The translations under genes and the position numbers were made by a program. 64,000 nt of DNA, taken from assembly GCA_964470555.1 (NCBI GenBank), contig CAYYDG010000013.1, forward strand, positions 76,619-140,618, written 5' to 3'. Origin of the DNA: RBC074 sp964470555 (GTDB lineage: Bacteria > Acidobacteriota > Blastocatellia > RBC074). Below the pieces are notes generated by a model, which saw only the letters and a list, made by a program, of their open reading frames with translations, was not told where the DNA came from and did not search any database. How positions within the stretch are numbered: position 1 is the stretch's first letter; each line of letters opens with the position of its first letter. Positions 8,450 to 15,351 of the stretch are shown here, piece after piece.

Positions 8450-9406
8450 ATGATTACTTACAACGACATCCTAGCCGCTCGCCAACGCATTGCGGGCGTA
8501 GCCCATCGCACGCCGGTTTTGACTTCGCGGCAGTTCAATGATCTCGTCGGCTGCGAAGTGTTTTTCAAAGCCGAAAACCTGCAACGTGCCGGAGCTTTCA
8601 AATTTCGCGGCGCGTACAACAAGATCGCTTCGCTGGCCGACGAAGAGCGCAAACGCGGCGTGCTGGCGTTTTCCTCCGGCAACCACGCGCAAGCGACGGC
8701 GCTGGCGGCAAAGCTGTTTGGCATTCCGGCAGTAATTGTCATGCCGCACGATGCTCCGCAGATCAAAGTCAACGGCACGCGCGGATATGGCGCGGAAGTC
8801 GTCTTTTACAACCGTTACACCGAAAGCCGCGAAGGCACAGGCGAGCGCATCAGCCAGGAACGCGGTCTGGTGCTGGTTCCGCCGTTTGACGATGATTTGA
8901 TTATGGCCGGGCAGGGAACTGCCGCCGTGGAATTGTTTGAAGATGTGCCGGAGTTGGATTTTCTGCTCAGCCCGTGCAGCGGTTGCGGATTGCTGGCCGG
9001 GTTGGCGGTTGCCACCAAACATCTTTCCCCGTCAACGAGAATCTTTGGCGTCGAACCCGAAGCCGGGAATGACACCTGGCAATCCATGCGCAAAGGAGAG
9101 CGCGTCGAAATCGAAATTCCCAAAACGATTGCTGATGGTTTGCAAACACCTTCACCGGGAAAACTGACGTTTCCCATTGTCAAAGAACTGGTCGAAGACA
9201 TTTTGCTGGTGAGCGATGACGAATTGATCGCCACGATTCGGTTCATTCTGGAGCGCATGAAGGTGCTGGTCGAACCTTCGGGCGCCGCCGCCGCCGCCGC
9301 AGTGTTGCATCGCAAACATGATTTCGGCGGCAAGCGCGTCGGCGTAGTGCTTTCCGGCGGCAACGTGGATTTGGCCAAACTCGCCGATTATTTGAACGCC
9401 GTATAG
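8450..9406 (+). CDS. PLP-dependent serine/threonine dehydratase-like enzyme
   Basis: Fold type II PLP enzyme of 318 residues, related to catabolic threonine dehydratase, serine racemase and threo-3-hydroxyaspartate ammonia-lyase. The Schiff-base Lys51 lies in AGAFKFRGAYNK. SSGNHAQ is the substrate/phosphate loop, a Gly-rich PLP-phosphate region follows (SPCSGCGLLAG), and SGGN lies near the C-terminus. No C-terminal ACT domain is present, so it is not the biosynthetic IlvA type. The ATG follows directly after the CCGACTA repeat with no Shine-Dalgarno sequence, so translation may be leaderless-like or affected by the repeat. Exact substrate is open. Confidence 0.88.
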   Translation: MITYNDILAARQRIAGVAHRTPVLTSRQFNDLVGCEVFFKAENLQRAGAFKFRGAYNKIASLADEERKRGVLAFSSGNHAQATALAAKLFGIPAVIVMPHDAPQIKVNGTRGYGAEVVFYNRYTESREGTGERISQERGLVLVPPFDDDLIMAGQGTAAVELFEDVPELDFLLSPCSGCGLLAGLAVATKHLSPSTRIFGVEPEAGNDTWQSMRKGERVEIEIPKTIADGLQTPSPGKLTFPIVKELVEDILLVSDDELIATIRFILERMKVLVEPSGAAAAAAVLHRKHDFGGKRVGVVLSGGNVDLAKLADYLNAV

Positions 9407-9519
9407 TGGTTACAAATCTAGTCTGGAAAAGTCGTGTGCAGCGATCACAAGCTTGATTTACGTCATCAAACGGCGTCGCCTTGCCTTGAGCAGCAGACAG
9501 TTTCCAATCATCGCCGACT

Positions 9520-9759
9520 TCAATCCGAGCGGAAGGTGAGATTGTTCAGCACTTTCGTCTTGCCGAAAGTCGTCACCTGATCGGGCAGCGCCGTGAAGTT
9601 CGCATCGGTAATGTTTTGTTTCAATCCAAGATACGTGCGGCTGGAAGAGGCAAACACATAACCGCTGAGCGACGGCGTGACGGTGTAATCCAGTCCGTTC
9701 GGCAAACCTGTGAAACTCAGTCCTGTCCAATATGAGGGCGAAGCTAGAGCTATCGTCAA
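9520..9759 (-). pseudogene. Remnant of a secreted repeat-domain protein
   Basis: The minus strand holds a 79-codon frame reading like the end of a beta-sandwich module: LSFTGLPNGLDYTVTPSLSGY, then SSRTYLGLKQNITDANFTAL. The patterns FTGLPxGxxYTVTP and SGYxFxxSSRT are typical of carboxypeptidase-regulatory or Ig-like repeats in exported acidobacterial proteins. It has no signal peptide, no ribosome-binding site and no continuing frame upstream, so it is probably the leftover 3' end of a deleted gene. Confidence 0.5.
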
Positions 9760-9979
9760 GTTTTGGAATCAGGTGAAGCTGCTTCCGGTTCAAGCAGTTT
9801 AGCCGCAACGAACTGCTCCGTTGTTTTTGGAGATCAAGATGGACAAAGAAGAGCGACTTTCATTTCTTAAAACTGTTCGACGACTTTTGGATGATGGTAG
9901 ACGCTTTTAAACAGGAACACGTCTGAAATTCCCAACCGCTGGGAAGTATGGTTTTGCAGCGCTATAGTTGCCAATAATT
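9760..9979. other. Intergenic stretch without recognisable gene
   Basis: No convincing reading frame or named RNA. A short inverted repeat around 9795-9820 (AGCAGTTTAG against CGAACTGCT) may be a terminator relic. Confidence 0.4.
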
Positions 9980-10009
9980 TTGACAGTGTTGTAGGCAATG
10001 GCCTAGACT
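9980..10009 (+). promoter_or_regulatory. Putative sigma-70-type promoter of metY leader
   Basis: TTGACA (9980-9985) is a perfect -35 box. After an 18-base spacer comes TAGACT (10004-10009), matching four of six -10 positions. Transcription from about 10016 would give a leader of roughly 300 bases before the metY start. Confidence 0.5.
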
Positions 10010-10015
10010 GCGCCG

Positions 10016-10169
10016 GTCATTGCGATAGATCATCAACAAGCCAATGACAGTTTGAAATGTGACGTGGCGATTTCAGCGACTTGCTCCACGGAAAAAACTG
10101 CTAAAGAGCGTTCACGAGTTCCCAAGTTTTCAGCGGAAACCCTGGCGTTGTTTTAGCGCCGGGGTTTTT
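10016..10169 (+). ncRNA. Candidate structured leader RNA upstream of metY
   Basis: From the predicted transcription start the RNA can form a 7-bp stem GTCATTG/CAATGAC (10016-10022 with 10042-10048), CGTGG/CCACG (10063-10067 with 10086-10090) and AAAACT/AGTTTT (10094-10099 with 10125-10130), and it ends in a terminator-like hairpin. Leader, terminator and a methionine-pathway gene together are the usual layout of a riboswitch or attenuator. The sequence does not match the SAM-I, SAM-II or SAH riboswitch consensus as I remember them. No short leader peptide was clear. Confidence 0.35.
10138..10169 (+). terminator. Rho-independent terminator in metY leader
   Basis: AACCCTGGCG (10138-10147) pairs with CGCCGGGGTT (10157-10166), with one G-U pair, followed by a T run. 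It stands about 150 bases before the metY start with no complete gene upstream on this strand, which fits an attenuator. Confidence 0.7.
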
Positions 10170-10178
10170 CTGTTTGGA

Positions 10179-10269
10179 AAATCAAAAGGCAAAAGGCAAA
10201 TCTCAAAAGTCAAAAATGATGAATGCAGAGCTTTTGCTTTTTGACTTTTGCTCTTTGCCTTTTGATTTC
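10179..10269. repeat. AAAAGTC/AAAAGGC-word intergenic hairpin (copy 1)
   Basis: The left arm is a run of AAAAGGC, AAAAGGC, CAAAAGTC-type words and the right arm the matching TTTTGACTTTTGC-type run, ending TTTTGATTT. A related hairpin lies at 49006-49079. It sits between the leader terminator and the metY ribosome-binding site. Confidence 0.85.
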
Positions 10270-10316
10270 AAGTCGTTGTTTTGCCTGAAACCAACTCAAC
10301 CCAAGGAGAAGAACAA

Positions 10317-11609
10317 ATGGCTGACGAGACTCCCAACTATCAATTCAACACGATTGCCGTGCATGGCGGACACGATGGCGACCCGGCGACGAAATCGCGC
10401 GCGGTTCCGATTTATCAAACGACTTCGTACCTGTTCGACAGTGCCGAACACGCGGCCAGCCTGTTCGGTTTGCAGGAATTCGGCAACATTTATTCACGCA
10501 TCATGAATCCGACGGTGGATGTGCTGGAAAAACGCATCGCTGCGTTGGAAGGTGGAGCGGCTGCGTTGGCGTTTTCATCTGGACAGGCGGCGGAAACGCT
10601 GGCGATCATCACGCTGGCCAATGCCGGAGATGAAATTGTTTCGACGACTTCGTTGTATGGCGGAACTTACAACCTGTTTCATTACACGTTGCCGAAGCTG
10701 GGCATCACAGTTCGTTTCGTTGACGCCGAAGACGAAGCCGGTTTGCGCGCGGCGATCAACGACAAAACCAAGGCCATTTACACCGAAACCGTAGGCAATC
10801 CGAAGCTGGACATTGTGGACATTGAACGGCTGGCCAAGGTCGCGCACGAAAACGGATTGCCGTTGATGATTGACAATACGACGCCTTCGCCTGCGTTGTG
10901 CCGCCCGATTGAACACGGAGCCGACATCGTCATTCATTCGCTGACGAAATTCGTCGGCGGGCACGGCACTTCGATTGGCGGTTGCATTGTGGATGCGGGC
11001 AAATTCGACTGGAAAGCTTCGGGGCGTTTTCCGGGCTTCACGACGCCTGATCCGTCGTATCACGGATTGGTGTATGCCGATGCCTTTGGGCCGCTGGCGT
11101 TCATCTTGAAATGCCGCGTCGAAGGATTGCGCGACATCGGCGCGTGTTTGTCGCCGTTCAACGCCTTCCTGATTTTGCAGGGAGCCGAAACCCTGCATCT
11201 GCGCATGGAGCGGCATTCGCAAAACGCGCTGGCGGTGGCGCAATACCTGGCGAAACATGCGCAAGTCGAATCGGTCAATTACGCCGGTCTGGAATCCAGT
11301 CCGTACCACGCGCGCGTGCAGAAATACATGCCGAACGGCGCAGGCGCGCTCGTGACCTTCAACATTCGCGGCGGATTGGAAGCCGGCAAGAAGTTCATCA
11401 ATTCGACGAAACTGTTCAGCTTGCTGGCGAATATCGGCGACGCCAAATCGCTGGTGATTCATCCGGCCTCGACGACGCATTCGCAGTTGAGCCAGGAAGA
11501 GCAGGCTTCGACCGGCGTCACGCCCGGATTGGTGCGTTTGTCCGTCGGCATCGAAGACATCCGCGACATCATCGCCGACATTGACCAGGCGCTGAAAGCT
11601 GCTGCTTAG
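10317..11609 (+). CDS. metY: O-acetylhomoserine sulfhydrylase (aminocarboxypropyltransferase)
   Basis: Cys/Met-metabolism PLP enzyme of 430 residues that makes homocysteine directly from O-acetylhomoserine and sulfide. The PLP Lys211 lies in HSLTKFVGGHGTSIGG. Other family features are YQTTSYLFDSAEHAASLF, the SRIMNPT region, the substrate-binding ALAFSSGQAAE and the C-terminal VIHPASTTHSQL then GLVRLSVGIED. The start ATG at 10317 has AAGGAGAA upstream. metX follows on the same strand and supplies the substrate, so direct sulfhydrylation is the likely route to methionine. Confidence 0.96.
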   Translation: MADETPNYQFNTIAVHGGHDGDPATKSRAVPIYQTTSYLFDSAEHAASLFGLQEFGNIYSRIMNPTVDVLEKRIAALEGGAAALAFSSGQAAETLAIITLANAGDEIVSTTSLYGGTYNLFHYTLPKLGITVRFVDAEDEAGLRAAINDKTKAIYTETVGNPKLDIVDIERLAKVAHENGLPLMIDNTTPSPALCRPIEHGADIVIHSLTKFVGGHGTSIGGCIVDAGKFDWKASGRFPGFTTPDPSYHGLVYADAFGPLAFILKCRVEGLRDIGACLSPFNAFLILQGAETLHLRMERHSQNALAVAQYLAKHAQVESVNYAGLESSPYHARVQKYMPNGAGALVTFNIRGGLEAGKKFINSTKLFSLLANIGDAKSLVIHPASTTHSQLSQEEQASTGVTPGLVRLSVGIEDIRDIIADIDQALKAAA

Positions 11610-11621
11610 GTCCGAGGAAAT

Positions 11622-11790
11622 AAATCCACGAAGGACACGAAGAAGCACGAAGATTTTCCAAACAGGATGTGCAGGATTTTTTTTCAGGATTGACAGAATA
11701 ATGAGTCAATCCTGTTCATCCTGAAACGAATCCCGTCAATCCTGTTTTGGTTTTTGCCGTTCTCTTCGTTGAACTTCGTGGATTTGATTT
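11622..11790. repeat. Nested word hairpins: CAGGATT element inside CACGAAG element
   Basis: Outer arms: AAATCCACGAAG plus further CACGAAG words at 11622-11652, and the complement ending CTTCGTGGATTT at about 11763-11786. Between them sits a second inverted repeat of another word: CAGGATGTGCAGGATT and TTCAGGATTGACAG on the left, then TCAATCCTG, CATCCTG and TCAATCCTG on the right (about 11662-11748). The layout looks like one element inserted in the loop of another, filling the gap between metY and metX. Confidence 0.85.
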
Positions 11791-11796
11791 TTCACT

Positions 11797-12852
11797 ATGT
11801 CTGAAGTGATCCAGCCAACTTACGAAGGCGATTTCATCTTCGCCACCAATCAACCTTTTCAACTGATTTCCGGCGGATCGTTGCAACCCGTCACGCTGCA
11901 TTACGCGGTATATGGCAAGCTGAATGAACGCCGGGACAACGCGATTCTGGTGTGTCACGCGCTGAGCGGTTCGGCGCGCGCGGCGGATTGGTGGGCGCAA
12001 TTGTTTCAATCGCCGGATAATCCCGAAGGCGTATTTGATCTGGAACGCGATTTTGTCGTTTGTTCCAACCTGATTGGTTCTTGTTATGGTTCGACAGGAC
12101 CGGCGACGATCAATCCGGCGACGGGGCGTTCATTTGGCAAGGACTTTCCGCTGGTGACGGTGCGCGATTGGGTTCGCGCGCAAGCCTTGTTGCTGGATCA
12201 CCTGCGGATTGAACGGCTGCGCGCGGTCGTCGGAGCTTCGATTGGCGGAATGCAGGCGATGCAATGGGCGATTGATTTTCCGCACCGCGTTGCGCGGTGC
12301 GTCGCCATCGGAGCCGCTCCGCTGACGGCCATGGGGTTGGCGTTGAACCATTTGCAACGGCAGGCGATTTTCAATGACCCGGTAACAGGATTGGCAACGG
12401 CGCGGGCCATTGCGATGCTGTCTTATAAATCCGACAAGCTCTTTGACGAACGCTATGCCCGCCGACCGAATCGCAACGGCGAAGACCCCATGCGTTCGCT
12501 GGCGGAACGTTACGACATTGGCGGCTATCTGGATTACCAGGGCGAAATCTTCACGCGGCGCTTCGATCCGAATTCGTATCTGGTCATCACCAAAGCGATG
12601 GACAATTTTCATCCGGCCAACGGCTATGAATCCGAAGCGGCGGCGCTGGCTCGCATTCAGGCGAAAATGTTGATGATTGGAATTTCGTCGGATTGGCTGT
12701 TTCCACCCGCCGAAGTTCGCAGTCTGACGGAACGAATGCAGGCCGCCGGAGTGAATGCCGAATACGCCGAAATCATTTCCGACCACGGCCACGATGGTTT
12801 TCTGGCGGAGCCGCATTCGCTGTTGCCGTTAATTCGCCAAACGTTGGGATGA
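11797..12852 (+). CDS. metX: Homoserine O-acetyltransferase
   Basis: Alpha/beta-hydrolase-fold enzyme of 351 residues that acetylates homoserine with acetyl-CoA, giving the substrate of MetY. The nucleophile Ser148 lies in GASIGGMQAMQW. The other catalytic residues are Asp299 in SSDWLFPP and His332 in HGHDGFL. LIGSCYGSTGP matches the family's N-terminal signature. A succinyl specificity cannot be excluded from sequence alone, but the neighbouring metY supports acetyl. It heads a tight gene run: the next start is 12 bases after its stop. Confidence 0.95.
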   Translation: MSEVIQPTYEGDFIFATNQPFQLISGGSLQPVTLHYAVYGKLNERRDNAILVCHALSGSARAADWWAQLFQSPDNPEGVFDLERDFVVCSNLIGSCYGSTGPATINPATGRSFGKDFPLVTVRDWVRAQALLLDHLRIERLRAVVGASIGGMQAMQWAIDFPHRVARCVAIGAAPLTAMGLALNHLQRQAIFNDPVTGLATARAIAMLSYKSDKLFDERYARRPNRNGEDPMRSLAERYDIGGYLDYQGEIFTRRFDPNSYLVITKAMDNFHPANGYESEAAALARIQAKMLMIGISSDWLFPPAEVRSLTERMQAAGVNAEYAEIISDHGHDGFLAEPHSLLPLIRQTLG

Positions 12853-12864
12853 GGTGTTCAGTTT

Positions 12865-13860
12865 ATGCAATTGCCCGTCGCGCTTCGCAGCGCCATCGAA
12901 CAGGAACTTTCAGCCGTCAGCTTCAGTTCGCTGATTGCCGCCGCCCGCGAACTTTCTGACCGATACCGACAACAGAAAAAAACTGACCGATTCATCACCA
13001 CCAATGAACAGCGGCTGGCTTACGTAGCTGTGCGAATGCCGGCGACCTTTGCTGCCGTCAGCAAAGCGTTGTCGCAACTCAACGAAGAATTTTCGCCGGA
13101 AAGTTTGTTGGATTTGGGAGCGGGAACCGGCTCGGCGGCTTGGGCGGCTGCTGCGCAGTTTGATTCGTTGCGGCGAATCACATTGGTCGAACAGGATCGC
13201 GGATTGATCGAACTGGGGCGCCGACTGGCTGAACAATCCGAAACTTTACGAACGTCCAATTGGCAAGCGGCGAATTTGCGAACGCAGGCGGAATTCGATT
13301 CGCATGATCTGGTGGTGTGTTCTTATTCGCTCGGCGAAATTGAAGCGGGAGCGGCTGGCAAGATTCTCAACGCCGCCTGGAGGGCGACAAAACAGGTGTT
13401 GGTGATTGTTGAACCCGGAACGACGAAAGGCTTTGCGACGGTTCGATCCGCGCGGGAACAATTGATCGAAGCCGGAGCTTTTCTCGTTGCGCCTTGTCCG
13501 CATCAAGCTGCCTGCCCGATGCCATCAATGGGGGAAGATGAAACCAACTGGTGCCATTTTGCGGCGCGGTTTGATCGCACATCGTTGCATCGGCGATTGA
13601 AAGGCGGATCGCTGGGGTATGAAGACGAAAAGTTTTCGTATATCGCAGTTGCCAAACATCCTGTCACGACCGCAACCGCGCGGGTTCTGCGCCATCCGCT
13701 GCATCATCCGGGAGTCATTCAGCTTCAACTCTGCACGCCGGATGGATTGCAAACCGCCAAAATCACCAAGCGCGACAAGGAAGTCTGGAAACGCGCGCGC
13801 AAAGTTGATTGGGGCGATGGCTTCTATAGAATCGCCAGCCCAGAAGGAGAATTCCCATGA
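12865..13860 (+). CDS. Rsm22-family SAM-dependent methyltransferase
   Basis: The 331-residue product has a Rossmann methyltransferase motif I (SLLDLGAGTGSAAWAAA), acidic strand 2 (ITLVEQDRGLIELG) and VVCSYSLGEI. The C-terminal half holds PCPHQAACPMPSMGEDETNW, FAARFDRTSLHR and DEKFSYIAVAK, all typical of the mitochondrial Rsm22 and bacterial relatives linked to the small ribosomal subunit. The two Cys residues of PCPHQAAC could belong to a metal site; eukaryotic homologues bind an iron-sulfur cluster, but I see too few ligands here to claim one. Its stop overlaps the hutH start by four bases (ATGA). Confidence 0.82.
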   Translation: MQLPVALRSAIEQELSAVSFSSLIAAARELSDRYRQQKKTDRFITTNEQRLAYVAVRMPATFAAVSKALSQLNEEFSPESLLDLGAGTGSAAWAAAAQFDSLRRITLVEQDRGLIELGRRLAEQSETLRTSNWQAANLRTQAEFDSHDLVVCSYSLGEIEAGAAGKILNAAWRATKQVLVIVEPGTTKGFATVRSAREQLIEAGAFLVAPCPHQAACPMPSMGEDETNWCHFAARFDRTSLHRRLKGGSLGYEDEKFSYIAVAKHPVTTATARVLRHPLHHPGVIQLQLCTPDGLQTAKITKRDKEVWKRARKVDWGDGFYRIASPEGEFP

Positions 13861-15347
13861 TTGAACTTGATGGCCAATCATTGTCGCTGGCCCAAACGGA
13901 AGCCGTTGCCAATGGTGAGCCGGTTTCGCTTTCCGCCGAAGCGCGTAGACTCATGGAAGCTTCGCGTCGCTTTGTCGAACAGATCATCGCGCGCGGCGAA
14001 GTCGTTTACGGCATCAACACGGGCTTTGGCGCGTTGTCAGAAGTCACCATTCCCAGCGACGAATTGCGCGAATTGCAGATCAATCTGGTTCGTTCGCACG
14101 CTTGTGGCGTAGGCGATCCGCTGCCGGAAAGAGTTTCTCGCGCGATGTTGCTGCATCGAGCCAATGTGCTGGCCAAAGGATTTTCCGGTTGTCGTCCGCT
14201 GGTTGTGGAAACCCTGATTGCGATGTTGAACAACGGCGTGCATCCGGTAATTCCGGCCAAAGGTTCGGTCGGAGCTTCTGGCGACCTGGCGCCGCTCGCG
14301 CACCAGGCGTTGGTCGTCATCGGCGAAGGCGAAGCCTTTTATCGTGGGGAAAGAATGCCTGGCGGCGAGGCCATGCAACGAGCAGGTGTCGAACCGTTGC
14401 TGTTGGAAGCCAAAGAGGGGTTGGCCTTGCTCAACGGGACTCAGGCGATGACGGCGACTGGCGGTTTGGCGCTGGTTGATGCCTGGAAATTGGCCAACGC
14501 CGCCGATGTGATTGGCGCCATGACGCTGGAAGCCTTGCGCGGAACGCCGGTCGCGTTCGACGAAAAAATTCACGCTGTTCGTCCGCACAAAGGCCAGCGA
14601 GAAAGCGCACGCCGATTGCGCGAATTGATCGAACACAGCGAAATCCGCGAATCGCATCGCGACAAAGCCGCCGATCCGCGAGTTCAAGATGCTTATGCGC
14701 TGCGTTGCATGCCGCAGGTTCATGGCGCGGTGCGAGATGCGCTGGCTCATGCGCGGCACGTTGTCGAAGTTGAAATCAATTCGGCAACGGATAATCCGCT
14801 TGTTTTTGCTGAAGCCGGTGAAGTGTTGTCCGGGGGCAATTTTCATGGCGAACCGGTTTCGCTGGCTTACGATTATGCGGCGGTGGCGGTGGCTGATCTG
14901 GCGACGATTTCCGAACGTCGCGTTGAACGTTTGGTGAACCCTGCGTTGTCCGGCTTGCCAGCATTTTTATCGCCGCATCCGGGAACGAATTCCGGTTTGA
15001 TGATCGCGCAGGTTACGGCTGCGGCGTTGATTGCCGAAAACAATGTGCTGGCGCATCCAGCCTCGGTCTTTACGCTGCCGACTTCGGCGAATAAAGAAGA
15101 CCATGTTTCGATGGGAATGACGGCGGCGTTGAAGCTGGCGCAGATTGTCCGCAATGTCGAAACAGTGCTGGCGATTGAATTGCTCTGCGCGGCGCAAGGG
15201 CTGGAGTTTTTGAAACCGTTAAAGCCGGGACCAAAGCTGGCGTCTGTTTATCAACGAGTCCGCGAACGTGTGCCCGCGTTGGAACGCGACGCGCAGTTGT
15301 CCGGTTACATCGAATCGCTCGTGCCGCTGGTGCGCGAGCTTGGGTAA
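13857..15347 (+). CDS. hutH: Histidine ammonia-lyase
   Basis: Converts L-histidine to urocanate and ammonia, the first step of histidine catabolism. The 496-residue product has the MIO-forming Ala140-Ser141-Gly142 in VGASGDLAPLAH, the N-terminal YGINTGFG with catalytic Tyr, LLNGTQAM, and the C-terminal EINSATDNPLVF and GGNFHGEPVSL. AAGGAGAA precedes the ATG, and the start overlaps the previous stop, so translation is probably coupled. No hutU, hutI or hutG lies in the window. A tyrosine or phenylalanine specificity is less likely given the SATDNP and NFHGEP match to HutH. Confidence 0.94.
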   Translation: MIELDGQSLSLAQTEAVANGEPVSLSAEARRLMEASRRFVEQIIARGEVVYGINTGFGALSEVTIPSDELRELQINLVRSHACGVGDPLPERVSRAMLLHRANVLAKGFSGCRPLVVETLIAMLNNGVHPVIPAKGSVGASGDLAPLAHQALVVIGEGEAFYRGERMPGGEAMQRAGVEPLLLEAKEGLALLNGTQAMTATGGLALVDAWKLANAADVIGAMTLEALRGTPVAFDEKIHAVRPHKGQRESARRLRELIEHSEIRESHRDKAADPRVQDAYALRCMPQVHGAVRDALAHARHVVEVEINSATDNPLVFAEAGEVLSGGNFHGEPVSLAYDYAAVAVADLATISERRVERLVNPALSGLPAFLSPHPGTNSGLMIAQVTAAALIAENNVLAHPASVFTLPTSANKEDHVSMGMTAALKLAQIVRNVETVLAIELLCAAQGLEFLKPLKPGPKLASVYQRVRERVPALERDAQLSGYIESLVPLVRELG

Positions 15348-15351
15348 TTCA

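Noticed and set aside
10016..10169. SAM-I or SAH riboswitch
   Set aside because: I could not find the conserved cores; kept only as an unclassified leader.
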